Shown: positions 17,789-29,397 of the stretch, piece after piece
Layout of the letters: each line of letters opens with the position of its first letter
How positions within the stretch are numbered: the first letter of the stretch is position 1
NCBI GenBank assembly: GCA_947498315.1
Contig: CANMLD010000001.1
Location: forward strand, 1 to 38,780
Direction: 5' to 3'
DNA from: Pseudomonadota bacterium
GTDB taxonomy: Bacteria > Myxococcota_A > UBA9042 > GCA-2863065
Length of the DNA: 38,780 nt
Program-made: the position numbers and the translations under genes
Notes under the pieces: model-generated
Seen by the model: the letters and a program-made list of their open reading frames with translations, nothing else
What the model was told of the DNA's origin: nothing
Databases searched by the model: none

Positions 17789-18862
17789 TCACTGTGGTTT
17801 CTGCCTAGCGAAGAGCGCGTCACGACGCGTCTCGTATTCATAATCGACCGCAGCCGTTCGGGTCGCCTCGTCGATTCGGAAGTACGTCACGACCAGGGAC
17901 TCCGCCGTCACCGTGACTATCGAGAACCCGAGCCGCAGTGCCGACCACCGAGAGCAGTCGCGCTGGGCCGTAGACGAACATCGACGACGTTCACCGTCGA
18001 ACATCCGCTGACGGATTTGCCCGCTGGCCCCTTGAATGAACACCTGAGCCAGTCCGAAGTCATAATGCTCTTGATGGTGGTCGTGACCGAAGAACACGCC
18101 ATCGACGCGGGCCCCGTCGAGCCAGGGCTTCAGGAAGGACTCGACCTCCGCCGTATCGCCATGCGCTCCACTGCTGCGAATGGGGTGATGGCCATAGAGA
18201 AAGGTCCACGTACGCGCCGCGGCGTCGCCTGCCGGCGGCAGAGCGACGTCGAGCAGCAACTTCTGGTCTTTCAGGCCGGCGTCGAGTCCCTTCTCCATCG
18301 ACATCGTGTCGATAGCAACGAGCTGCAGGAACCCAGGCAGCTTCGGGATGCGGTAAGCCGGGCCGGGCATGAACCAGTACGGGCCCTTGGCTCGCCTCGA
18401 CGCGACTCCGGTGTACCGAATCTCCATCGTTGGGTCTCCGTACCAATCGTGGTTTCCGAGTGACATCCAGAAGGGCAGATCGAGCTTTCCGTAAGGCTTC
18501 TCGAACCACGACTGCAGGCGCGGGTCGTCGAGGCGCGTCGGGCCGTTGTAGAGGTTGTCGCCAACGCTGATGAGAAACTGGCAACGGCGCTGGAGGCACA
18601 TGGCGCTCAGCGCATCCGCCACGACGAACTGCTCGGGCTCGCCCGTCCCCATGTCGCCAATGACGCCGAAGACGATGATCTTCTCGCGCCGAAGGTCAGG
18701 GATCCTGGCACCGAGCTGCACCTCACAAGACCCCGGGTGCGTTGGGGGGATGATCGTGGAGCAGAAGTGAGTGGGCCATTCCGACGCGGCGCTCGGGAGG
18801 CTCGAGAGTACGACACCGGTGGTCAAGGCACCGAGGGCGAGCAAGGTCAGGGCAGTACGCAT
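17789..18862 (-). CDS. Secreted metallophosphoesterase (purple acid phosphatase-like)
   Basis: The product has 357 residues with an N-terminal signal sequence (MRTALTLLALGALTTGVVLS). It has the five calcineurin-type metal motifs: VIGDMG, VGDNLY, LGNHDW, YGHHPIRS and FGHDHH. The order and the long C-terminal half resemble tartrate-resistant acid phosphatases. The Tyr ligand typical of purple phosphatases could be that in GDNLY. The physiological substrate is unknown. I chose ATG 18862. The frame is open further upstream to 18907, but that segment overlaps the four-helix-bundle remnant and has no signal peptide. Confidence 0.85.
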   Translation of the reverse strand: MRTALTLLALGALTTGVVLSSLPSAASEWPTHFCSTIIPPTHPGSCEVQLGARIPDLRREKIIVFGVIGDMGTGEPEQFVVADALSAMCLQRRCQFLISVGDNLYNGPTRLDDPRLQSWFEKPYGKLDLPFWMSLGNHDWYGDPTMEIRYTGVASRRAKGPYWFMPGPAYRIPKLPGFLQLVAIDTMSMEKGLDAGLKDQKLLLDVALPPAGDAAARTWTFLYGHHPIRSSGAHGDTAEVESFLKPWLDGARVDGVFFGHDHHQEHYDFGLAQVFIQGASGQIRQRMFDGERRRCSSTAQRDCSRWSALRLGFSIVTVTAESLVVTYFRIDEATRTAAVDYEYETRRDALFARQKPQ

Positions 18863-18900
18863 AGCGACGGTATACCACGGGCGCAGACGTCGACGCTGCA

Positions 18901-18941
18901 CGATCATTGCCGAGGGATATCAGCAACAAAGCGATGCGGCA
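18901..18941 (+). pseudogene. Four-helix-bundle protein gene remnant (second copy)
   Basis: The frame reads TIIAEGYQQQSDAAADR. It aligns without gaps over 41 bases with 702-742 of the other remnant (NIAEGYGRGSDAA), sharing ATTGCCGAGGG and AAGCGATGCGGCA. Only about 12 residues of the family block are left. It borders the 22-unit heptamer array exactly as the first remnant borders the 3-unit array. Confidence 0.5.
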
Positions 18942-18942
18942 G

Positions 18943-19096
18943 CTGACCGCTGACCGCCGACCGCCGACTGCTGACCGCTGACCGCCGACTGCTGACCGCC
19001 GACTGCTCACCGCCGACCGCTGACCGCCGACCGCTCACCGCCGACCGCCGACCGCCGACTGCTGACCGCCGACTGCTGACCGCCGACTGCTGACCG
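18943..19096 (+). repeat. Heptamer tandem array, 22 units
   Basis: The array has 22 consecutive 7-bp units with few variants: CTGACCG, CCGACTG, CCGACCG and CTCACCG. CTGACCG often alternates with CCGACTG. The left flank AAGCGATGCGGCA and right flank CTCGGCGGAAG are the same as those around 750-770. No unit contains a stop codon in any phase on the minus strand, so it translates as an artificial RSAVGGQ-type repeat. It is not a gene. Confidence 0.9.
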
Positions 19097-19189
19097 CTCG
19101 GCGGAAGTTACCCACTGCAAATTGGGATATGCATGCTAGTGCGAAGTTAGCCTTCAGCAGACCGCCGCCCGTCCCGATGACCGACCGTG

Positions 19190-19387
19190 ATGGACACGCT
19201 TCACCGACGGCAGTTGCGATCGAGACCCGAGGCGGACTTCGACCTGATCAAGGTAAACCGGGCTCGCGAGCAGCTTCGCCGAGGCGAGTTTCGCGTGAAC
19301 GCTCGCGACGTCGCTGATCGCCTCCTCTCCGATCACCTCCTTTGGAGATGGGTCTTGTCCAGCGAGCCCCCTACTGCCAATGGCTGA
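19190..19387 (+). CDS. FlgM-like small protein (possible anti-sigma factor), perhaps truncated
   Basis: The product has 65 residues. The segment IKVNRAREQLRRGEFRVNARDVADRLLSD (about residues 21-49) resembles the C-terminal, sigma-28-binding part of FlgM anti-sigma factors (pattern 'R...l..G.y.vd...vA..ll'). The N-terminus is short, and the last 14 residues (WRWVLSSEPPTANG) look unrelated. No good ribosome binding site is visible before ATG 19190 or GTG 19187. Upstream is the heptamer array, downstream the MITE-like element. It may be a small intact regulator or a fragment of a longer gene. No other flagellar gene is in the window. Confidence 0.5.
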   Translation: MDTLHRRQLRSRPEADFDLIKVNRAREQLRRGEFRVNARDVADRLLSDHLLWRWVLSSEPPTANG

Positions 19388-19403
19388 TCCCGTCGCCTAG
19401 TCG

Positions 19404-19576
19404 CCGAGGAGCGTGCTTATTTCCTCCCGTCGCCGGCCTTGGCGCTGCCGCATGGGAGCGGCCTCAGATGCCTGCGATACGGCCTCACGTACCCAGTGGG
19501 TACCCTCGGGCGTCTCTCGACATCCTCCTTGCTCCGCGCGACATCGCTTCGGCCGGCTCGGTCCGAAAATCAGCAC
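19404..19576. mobile_element. MITE-like palindromic element, family A, copy 1
   Basis: The core ends are GTGCTTATTTCC (from 19413) and GGTCCGAAAATCAGCAC (to 19576), imperfect inverted repeats that continue inward to GCCGGCC on both sides. The element is flanked on both sides by the 11-bp direct repeat TCGCCTAGTCG (19393-19403 and 19577-19587), a possible target duplication. The interior is collinear with the copy at 33419-33633 (shared CTGCGATAC, CCTCACGTACC, GACATCGCTT). It has no coding capacity. It lies between the FlgM-like gene and the sigma-54 activator, so it may sit in that gene's promoter region. Confidence 0.75.
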
Positions 19577-19669
19577 TCGCCTAGTCGAATCCGAAGCGAG
19601 CTCAATCGCTACCCACAAATCCGTCGTGACTTCGCTTCTCCCGTCGGCTACCCTCGGGGACGGGGGCGC

Positions 19670-23314
<3,645 letters not shown>

Positions 23315-23319
23315 CCACC

Positions 23320-23730
23320 ATGATGAAACGACGAATTGCCTCCATGTTTGCTTCCTTGCTCGGCCTCTCTGCCGTGGGCGCGTGCGCCGTCGACGGGGCC
23401 CTGACCGAACAGAAGCCGACCCCCGCGTCAGCGCGCTACGGTCACTCCGCCGTCACGGCACTGGAAGGCCTGGTGTTCGACGACGGTGACGGCATCACCG
23501 ATGAACAAGCCTACAGCGTCGAGCTGCCGAGCGGCTCGACCGACCTCTCCATTGCCATCACGGTCCCTGGCGAGGTGAGCTCAAAGGCCGACACCGCCTC
23601 GTGCGTACAGACCGGCTCCGTCGCTTGCACTCCGAACAGCACCGGGGCGGGGGTTCAGCACGGGAGCCCTCAGCCGCTCGACCCCTCGCCGACCGGAAAA
23701 GTCCAGAAGTCCAACCTTCAGGGGCGTTGA
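23320..23730 (+). CDS. Small lipoprotein, unknown function
   Basis: The product has 136 residues. The signal peptide ends in lipobox SAVGAC (Cys22). The mature region is short, acidic and low in hydrophobics, with two cysteines and a Ser/Pro-rich tail. No family is recognised. It begins six bases after the stop of the sigma-54 activator, so it is probably cotranscribed. ATG 23320 and ATG 23323 are both possible. AGGAG lies in the end of the activator gene, 14 bases upstream. Confidence 0.65.
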   Translation: MMKRRIASMFASLLGLSAVGACAVDGALTEQKPTPASARYGHSAVTALEGLVFDDGDGITDEQAYSVELPSGSTDLSIAITVPGEVSSKADTASCVQTGSVACTPNSTGAGVQHGSPQPLDPSPTGKVQKSNLQGR

Positions 23731-23881
23731 TCGTCGAATTGGCTTTGTTTGCGAGTCTTTCCCGCTCCGCGTACCTGTTTCACACGTGCCCTCCGCTCTT
23801 GGGGTGATCTCCCGGTACACCTCCGGTGATTGCCGTTAACCCAAGCGCGATTTGGCGATAATCATCGTCGGGAGTGCGCCC

Positions 23882-25207
23882 ATGAGTTTCGATCTTCTCA
23901 TCACCTTCGGTCTCGCGCTGCTCGGTGGTCTCATCCTCAACGTGATGCCGTGCGTTTTGCCTGTGCTCACGGGCAAGGTCTACAAGCTCGTCTCGCAAAA
24001 CGCGACCGCCGAAGGCGAGTCTCCCGCGGAGCGGCTGCGCTCTGCCCGCGTGGAATCGGCCTGGTACACTCTCGGCGTACTGCTCGTCTTCGTCGCTATC
24101 ATCGCCGCGACCTTGTCTTTGAAGCTGGCTGGGCGTGAGTACTCGTGGGGCATGCAGTTCCAAAGCCCGGTCTTCGTCGGTGCGGTCTGCCTCACGATGT
24201 TCCTTCTCGGGCTCAACGGGCTCGGCGTCTTCGAGATCACGGTCAGCGTCTCCGGTTCCGAGAAGAGCGGCGCCGTCGGCTCCGTCTTCAATGGCGCCGT
24301 CGCCGCCATCATGGCGACGCCTTGTTCGGCGCCTTTCCTCGGAGCTGCCATTACCTACGCCGTCAAGCTCGACACCCCGATCTGGGAGATGGTCGTCATC
24401 TTCCTTCTCATCGGCTTCGGGCTGGCATTGCCCTTCCTCGCCGTCGCGTGGTTCCCGTCACTGGCGAGGCTCCTGCCGCGTCCGGGTGCCTGGATGGTGA
24501 CGTTCAAGCAACTGATGGGCTTCACGCTCCTCGGGGCCTCCGTGTGGATGTTCGGTGTGCTCCTGAAGCAAGTGAATTCGGACAGCGCGTTCTGGTTCCT
24601 CGGTTTCCTGCTCCTCGTCGGGCTCGGTGCGTGGGCCATCGATCGTTTCGGTGGCCTCGAGCACGACGCCGGCAGGCGGTGGGCCGTGAAGGGCCTCGTG
24701 GTCGCGCTTCTCGCGGCGGCTGGGGTCTACGCGTTTCGCTTTCAGCCGGCCGCCGCCATCGCTGCGACCCGGAGCGTTGACCTCCACGTCGCTGTACTCG
24801 ACGGCAAGATAAACTGGGTGTCGTTCTCGCCCGAGGTCGTCGCTATCCATCAACGACGCAAACAACCCGTGTTCGTCGACTACACGGCCGAGTGGTGCGT
24901 CAACTGCAAAGCAAACGAGAAGGCCGTCCTAGAGACAGAGACCGTACGAGCGGCGCTCGAAGAGACGCGCATCCTCCCGGTCAAGGCCGACTGGACCAAC
25001 GAAGACGAGCTCATCGGCGGCGAGCTCAAGAAGCTCGGGCGCAGCGGCATTCCAGCCTACGCCATCTATCTCCCCGACGGATCTTTCGATCTTCTACCCG
25101 AGGTCATCACTGAGTCGATGGTCGTCGAACGCCTCCGCGCTGCGGCAGCTCGCTTCCCGGCCGATCAGTATCTATCCGTCGAACAGGCGTGCTTGGCCCA
25201 GAAATGA
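23882..25207 (+). CDS. DsbD-like thiol:disulfide reductase lacking the N-terminal alpha domain
   Basis: The product has 441 residues. Eight or so membrane helices carry the two redox cysteines, in NVMPCVLPV (Cys24) and MATPCSAPF (Cys148). A C-terminal thioredoxin-like domain has EWCVNCK (Cys339, Cys342), with the cis-Pro region RSGIPAYAIY. It moves electrons from cytoplasmic thioredoxin to periplasmic partners. Full-length DsbD has an N-terminal immunoglobulin-like alpha domain, and here the protein begins with the first helix, as in some DsbD/CcdA-type proteins. ATG 23882 has CGGGAG upstream. Its stop overlaps yacG by ATGA. Confidence 0.92.
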   Translation: MSFDLLITFGLALLGGLILNVMPCVLPVLTGKVYKLVSQNATAEGESPAERLRSARVESAWYTLGVLLVFVAIIAATLSLKLAGREYSWGMQFQSPVFVGAVCLTMFLLGLNGLGVFEITVSVSGSEKSGAVGSVFNGAVAAIMATPCSAPFLGAAITYAVKLDTPIWEMVVIFLLIGFGLALPFLAVAWFPSLARLLPRPGAWMVTFKQLMGFTLLGASVWMFGVLLKQVNSDSAFWFLGFLLLVGLGAWAIDRFGGLEHDAGRRWAVKGLVVALLAAAGVYAFRFQPAAAIAATRSVDLHVAVLDGKINWVSFSPEVVAIHQRRKQPVFVDYTAEWCVNCKANEKAVLETETVRAALEETRILPVKADWTNEDELIGGELKKLGRSGIPAYAIYLPDGSFDLLPEVITESMVVERLRAAAARFPADQYLSVEQACLAQK

Positions 25208-25428
25208 CCGTCGCCCCTCCTCGCTGCCCCATCTGCAAGACCGATGTCCCCCCGCGCTCGGTCAACAAGGCCTATCCGTTCTGTACGAACCGTTGCCGAC
25301 TCCTCGACCTGAGCGCGTGGATGAACGAAGAATACGTCCTATCGAGGCCCATCGACCCCACGCGTGACGCGGAGGCTATCGAAGCAGCCCTGCGAGCCGG
25401 TCGGCCAGACGAGACCGAGATTCTGTAA
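25204..25428 (+). CDS. yacG: DNA gyrase inhibitor YacG
   Basis: The product has 74 residues. The zinc motif is CPICK and CTNRC (Cys8, 11, 27, 31), followed by RLLDLSAWMNEEYVL, the typical YacG core. YacG binds GyrB and inhibits gyrase in E. coli. ATG 25204 overlaps the dsbD-like stop codon (ATGA), so translational coupling is likely. Coupling to a thiol reductase is not the usual yacG context (coaE/guaC in enterics). Confidence 0.9.
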   Translation: MTVAPPRCPICKTDVPPRSVNKAYPFCTNRCRLLDLSAWMNEEYVLSRPIDPTRDAEAIEAALRAGRPDETEIL

Positions 25429-25567
25429 TCAGCACGGCCCCTTCGAGCAGTCATGCTTGTCTCGCTAGCTGACGTGGTCGGCGACTCCGAGCTTGCCTAA
25501 CGAGGCTGCTTTCCCGTATGACAGCCGCGGGCGCACCGCGCCACCACGCCGCTACGACAGGACTCCC

Positions 25568-27052
25568 ATGGCCCACCCCTTTCGCCTCTACAGCACCTTG
25601 ACTCGATCCGCCGCGGACTTCGTCCCGCTAGAAGAAGGCAAGGTGGGCCTCTACGTCTGCGGCATGACGGTCTACGATCATGCTCACGTCGGGCACGCGC
25701 GAGCGATGGTCGTCTTCGACTCGTTCGTTCGTTACCTGCGGCATCGCGGCTGGGCGGTCACCTTCGTCCGCAACTTCACCGACGTCGATGACAAGATCAT
25801 CCGCCGCGCGAACGAGACGGGCGAAGCGCCACTCGAGCTCGCCAATCGCTTCATCACGTCGTTTCAGGAAGATGTCGCGGCGCTCGGACTCATCAAGCCG
25901 GACCATGAACCCCGCGTCTCCACATCGATCGAGGACATCGTCGCCATGATCGCGGAGCTAGTCGCGGGCGGGCACGCCTACCCCAGCGAAGGGTCGGTGT
26001 GGTTCTCGGTCAGCTCGTGCGTTGGCTACGGCAAGCTCTCGGGGCAGAAGGTCGAAGAGCTGCAGAACCCAGACGAGGGCTCGGGAAAGCGCTCGCCGAA
26101 TGACTTCGCGCTCTGGAAAGGCGCCAAGCCCGGCGAGCCAGCGTGGGACAGCCCGTGGGGCGCTGGGCGTCCGGGCTGGCACATCGAATGTTCGGCCATG
26201 TCACGAAACACGCTCGGGCGAACTTTCGACATCCATGGTGGTGGCCTCGACCTCATCTTCCCGCACCACGAGAACGAGATCGCTCAATCCGAGTGCGCCA
26301 ACCACGCGCCCTACTCAAACTACTGGATGCACAACGGTCTGCTCACCATGGCGTCCGGCCAGAAGATGGGCAAGAGCCTCGGCAACGTCATCGGCGTCAA
26401 GACAGCATTGGCGGCCTTCCCGGCCGAGACGCTGCGGCTCTATTACCTGCAAAACCACTATCGTTCGCCCCTCCCCTGGGGCGAGGACGCGCTCCCCGAA
26501 GCGCTCGCCATGCTGGCCCGTCTCTACGAGGCCCGTGAAAAGGCCGAGGCGATGAAGGGCGAAGAGGCCGTCGGGAACGTGGCCCGGGACCTCGGCCCGG
26601 ACGCCCAAGCCCTTCTCGAGCTCGTTCAGGGCTTCGATACGCGCTTTTACGAAGCGCTCGACGCCGACTTCAACACCGGCAAAGCCGTTGGACTCGCGCT
26701 GCAGATGGCGCGTGCCCTCAACCGCTTCTCGAACCACAAGCAAGCCGTGAAGCGAGGCGGGCCACTGGGTCGCCTGGCGCTGGCCGCCTTCGAGCACGTA
26801 CAGGCTGCCTTGGGGCTCCTGGGTATGAGCTCGGCGGACTTCCATGAAGAGGTGAAGATCAAGCGCCTCGCCGCCATGGGCGTTAGCCGCGCCGACGTCG
26901 AAGCGCACCTGGCGGGTCGCATCGACGCCCGAGCAAACAAAGACTGGGCTCGTGCGGACGCCATCCGTGGCCGGCTCGACGCGCTAGGCATCCTCGTCAT
27001 GGATACGGCGACGGGCGTCGAGTGGCGCGTTCGGCTGGGCACGGCCGAGTAG
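25568..27052 (+). CDS. cysS: Cysteinyl-tRNA synthetase
   Basis: The product has 494 residues. HIGH is present as HVGH, after the zinc-ligand motif YVCGMTVYD. Further features are IECSAMSRNTLG, FPHHENEIAQSE (zinc/substrate contacts), KMGKSLGN (KMSKS-type loop) and the C-terminal anticodon-binding region with RADAIRGRLDALGILVMDT. It attaches cysteine to tRNA-Cys. ATG 25568 has AGGA seven bases upstream. An in-frame extension to 25493 has no family counterpart. Confidence 0.95.
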   Translation: MAHPFRLYSTLTRSAADFVPLEEGKVGLYVCGMTVYDHAHVGHARAMVVFDSFVRYLRHRGWAVTFVRNFTDVDDKIIRRANETGEAPLELANRFITSFQEDVAALGLIKPDHEPRVSTSIEDIVAMIAELVAGGHAYPSEGSVWFSVSSCVGYGKLSGQKVEELQNPDEGSGKRSPNDFALWKGAKPGEPAWDSPWGAGRPGWHIECSAMSRNTLGRTFDIHGGGLDLIFPHHENEIAQSECANHAPYSNYWMHNGLLTMASGQKMGKSLGNVIGVKTALAAFPAETLRLYYLQNHYRSPLPWGEDALPEALAMLARLYEAREKAEAMKGEEAVGNVARDLGPDAQALLELVQGFDTRFYEALDADFNTGKAVGLALQMARALNRFSNHKQAVKRGGPLGRLALAAFEHVQAALGLLGMSSADFHEEVKIKRLAAMGVSRADVEAHLAGRIDARANKDWARADAIRGRLDALGILVMDTATGVEWRVRLGTAE

Positions 27053-27068
27053 GCCAACCGCGACGCGG

Positions 27069-27743
27069 TCAGAAGAAAGACAGCAACTTCCAAAACGCGG
27101 CGATGCCGCCGAGCACGACCAGCACGGCGACCACGAGCGACACCAGCCCAATCATGATCCCGGCGAGCACGAAGGCGCCGTCGAAGGCGATGAAGCCAAG
27201 CGACATCACGGCCATCGCGACTGAGGGTAAGTTGTTCGCGAGAGGGATCGGGAGCGCTACGGCCGTTGCCAGTAGCAGATACATGAACCCGGTCAGGCGC
27301 TCGGCGAAGGGCGTCGTGAGAGTCAGCAGGCGCGGTCTCAGGCGCTTTTCGACCTTCTCCAGCCGCGGCCTGACCTTCTCTACGATGCGGGCCATCTCGG
27401 ATGTCGCAATCGACGCGCGCATGAAACGCTGCGGGAGCCACGGGCTCTTGGCACCCGCCATCATCTGAATCGCGAAGAGCAATTGTGGCGCGCCAAACAG
27501 GGTAGAGACCCCCGGGACCGTGCCGACACCGACGACGTTCGGGAGGGACAAGACCAGCATCAGGACGCCGAAGGCACGCGCCTCGAGCGCGTCGATGACA
27601 TCGCCGAGCGTAATGCGCTCACGACCTGGCGTCGACGCGAGATGGCGGAGGATCTCGCTGATCCGAACGGGATGCCTCGGCGCCGTGTGGGCATCGGGCA
27701 TTCCGTCATCGGGAGAGGGGAGGGGGGCCGGCTCGGTCGTCAC
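27069..27743 (-). CDS. ExoD-family membrane protein
   Basis: The product has 224 residues. It has the ExoD pattern: an N-terminal amphipathic region (ITLGDVIDALEARAFGVLMLVLSLPN), a conserved GTVPGVSTLFGAPQLLFAIQMM loop, PWLPQRFM, and three C-terminal membrane helices with LPIPLANNLPSVAMAVMSLGF. ExoD was linked to exopolysaccharide synthesis in Rhizobium, but its chemistry is unknown. GTG 27743 is used as start. ATG 27701 is an alternative. It is convergent with cysS, 16 bp apart. Confidence 0.85.
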   Translation of the reverse strand: MTTEPAPLPSPDDGMPDAHTAPRHPVRISEILRHLASTPGRERITLGDVIDALEARAFGVLMLVLSLPNVVGVGTVPGVSTLFGAPQLLFAIQMMAGAKSPWLPQRFMRASIATSEMARIVEKVRPRLEKVEKRLRPRLLTLTTPFAERLTGFMYLLLATAVALPIPLANNLPSVAMAVMSLGFIAFDGAFVLAGIMIGLVSLVVAVLVVLGGIAAFWKLLSFF

Positions 27744-27834
27744 GCCGGCACCCTAGCACGGGTACGCGGCGTAGCGAGAGTGCTGGGTGAGAGAGCCTCG
27801 ACGGCACGTCGTGCGCCGTCGAGGCCGCCCATCA

Positions 27835-29244
27835 TCAGTTGATGGCCGTGAACTCGATTCGGCGGTTCAGCGCCTTGTTCTTCTTGTTGGTGTTCGGCGC
27901 CTTCGGCACGGTCTCGCCGAAGCCCTCGGCCTTCAGCCGATCTGCCGAAACACCCTTGCCGGTGATGTATTCACGAACTGACTCCGCACGAGCCGTGGAG
28001 AGCTTCATGTTAGCGTCGTCGGGACCGTCGCTGTCGGTGTGGCCTTCAATGCGGAGCTTGACGAAGTCGTACTGCTTCAGGACCGCGACCGCCTTATCGA
28101 GGACGACGAAGGACTGCTTCTTGATCGTCGCGCTGCCGGTCTGGAAGAGGATGCCTTCGATAGCGCCCGTGAACTTCCGCACGGCTTCCGGGAGGCAACC
28201 CTGCTCTTCCTTCACGCCCGGGACGTCGGGGCACTTGTCGTCGTCGTCGAGGACGCCGTCGCCGTCGCGATCCGGGCAACCCTGGGTCTTGGCAGGGCCG
28301 GCCTTGGTCGGGCACTTGTCGTCGTCGTCCGCGATGCCGTCGCCGTCCTGGTCGGGGCACCCTGCGAGGGCGGGGACGCCCGGCTTCTGCGGGCACTTGT
28401 CGTCGACGTCGGGGATACCGTCGCCGTCCGAATCCGGGCAACCCTTGAACTCAGCCTTACCGGCCGTGTCGGCGCAGCGGTCGTCCTTGTCCTGAATGCC
28501 GTCCTTATCGCGGTCGGGGCAGCCCTTCGCGGAAGCGACGCCCGGTACGTCCGGGCACGCGTCTTCGTCATCACGGATACCGTCACCGTCGCGGTCGGGG
28601 CAGCCCTTCGCCGACGCGACGCCGGGAACGGTCGGGCATGCGTCGTCGAGATCGAGGATGCCGTCACGGTCGGTGTCGTCGACTTCGCGCCACGCCCAGA
28701 AGTCGAGGCCGAGCGAGAGCTCCATGTTGTAGGCGTTGTCGTCGAGGCCGTCGGTGAAGATGTGGCGGGCGTCGATGCGGACGTCCATCCAGTCCGTGGT
28801 CATGATGCGTACGCCGATGTTGACGTTGGCGTGCCAGTCCGTGTCGGTTCCGGTGGCACCGTCGAGGGCCGCGATCATGCCGCCGCCGCCGCCTGCATAG
28901 ACGCCTACGCGGCCCGAGGTGGCTTGGAAGTACACGCCGAGGCCGGTCTCGAGCGCGTGAATGCGCTCGTCATTGGACGCCGTCGTGGGGATGTAGCCTG
29001 CGTTCAGATCGAGGCCCAGCCACTGAAAGAAGCCAACGCCGAGGCGCAGACCGATTACACCGCCGTCATTGATGGTGAGTGAGCCTTGCTGAAGATCGCC
29101 GAGAGCCCAGTCGTCGAGCGACAGGTGAACGCCACCGTAGGGGCCGACGTAGAACCCGCGGTCCGGGACTTCGACTGCGTAGGCCGTCGTCGCGAGGCCA
29201 GCGGCCACTAGCGAGAGCGGCAATGTTGAGATGAGCTTCTTCAT
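27835..29244 (-). CDS. OmpA-family outer membrane protein with thrombospondin type-3 repeats
   Basis: The product has 469 residues. The signal peptide is cleaved about AYA/VEV (residue 23). Residues 24-190 form a beta-barrel with GVYAGGGGGMIAAL-type strands. Residues about 190-345 carry six or more calcium-binding TSP3 repeats of the form DRDGDGI.D..D.CPD.PG. The C-terminal OmpA domain binds peptidoglycan (LRIEGHTDSDGPDDANMKLSTARAESVREYI, with NRRIEF at the end). It links outer membrane and cell wall. A near-consensus promoter lies at 29319-29347. The 347-codon antisense frame over it is a by-product of the repeats. Confidence 0.93.
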   Translation of the reverse strand: MKKLISTLPLSLVAAGLATTAYAVEVPDRGFYVGPYGGVHLSLDDWALGDLQQGSLTINDGGVIGLRLGVGFFQWLGLDLNAGYIPTTASNDERIHALETGLGVYFQATSGRVGVYAGGGGGMIAALDGATGTDTDWHANVNIGVRIMTTDWMDVRIDARHIFTDGLDDNAYNMELSLGLDFWAWREVDDTDRDGILDLDDACPTVPGVASAKGCPDRDGDGIRDDEDACPDVPGVASAKGCPDRDKDGIQDKDDRCADTAGKAEFKGCPDSDGDGIPDVDDKCPQKPGVPALAGCPDQDGDGIADDDDKCPTKAGPAKTQGCPDRDGDGVLDDDDKCPDVPGVKEEQGCLPEAVRKFTGAIEGILFQTGSATIKKQSFVVLDKAVAVLKQYDFVKLRIEGHTDSDGPDDANMKLSTARAESVREYITGKGVSADRLKAEGFGETVPKAPNTNKKNKALNRRIEFTAIN

Positions 29245-29318
29245 GAGCTACGTCCACCTGTAGTGCGGCGGAGCCGCGTTGAGTGCAAGCTGAACCACTG
29301 ATACGCAACGTTGGCCGG

Positions 29319-29347
29319 CTTATAAGCCCGAAGTGGGAGAAATTCAA
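29319..29347 (-). promoter_or_regulatory. Sigma-70-type promoter for the OmpA/TSP3 gene
   Basis: On the minus strand, TTGAAT (29347-29342) is followed by a 17-bp spacer and TATAAG (29324-29319). This is five of six and four to five of six matches to the consensus, at optimal spacing. The start site would be near 29312, leaving a leader of about 68 bases that contains a GCGGC/GCCGC hairpin before ATG 29244. Confidence 0.65.
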
Positions 29348-29397
29348 GAAACGATGGCGTCACCATCTCTTGCGGCGAGCGCTTCGCTAGAGAAGGC

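Noticed and set aside
18943-19096. Tandem array that could be taken for a CRISPR
   Set aside because: The period is 7 bp with no spacers of unique sequence, and no cas genes are nearby. It is a simple heptamer repeat.
19439-19669. N-terminal 77-residue extension of the sigma-54 activator
   Set aside because: It reads through the MITE-like element and the direct repeat. ATG 19670 has a G-rich ribosome binding site and starts the conserved part.
28039-29082. 347-codon open frame antisense to the OmpA/TSP3 gene
   Set aside because: It mirrors the Asp/Gly repeat codons of a clearly real gene. Its translation is low-complexity Val/Ala/Asp with no family features.
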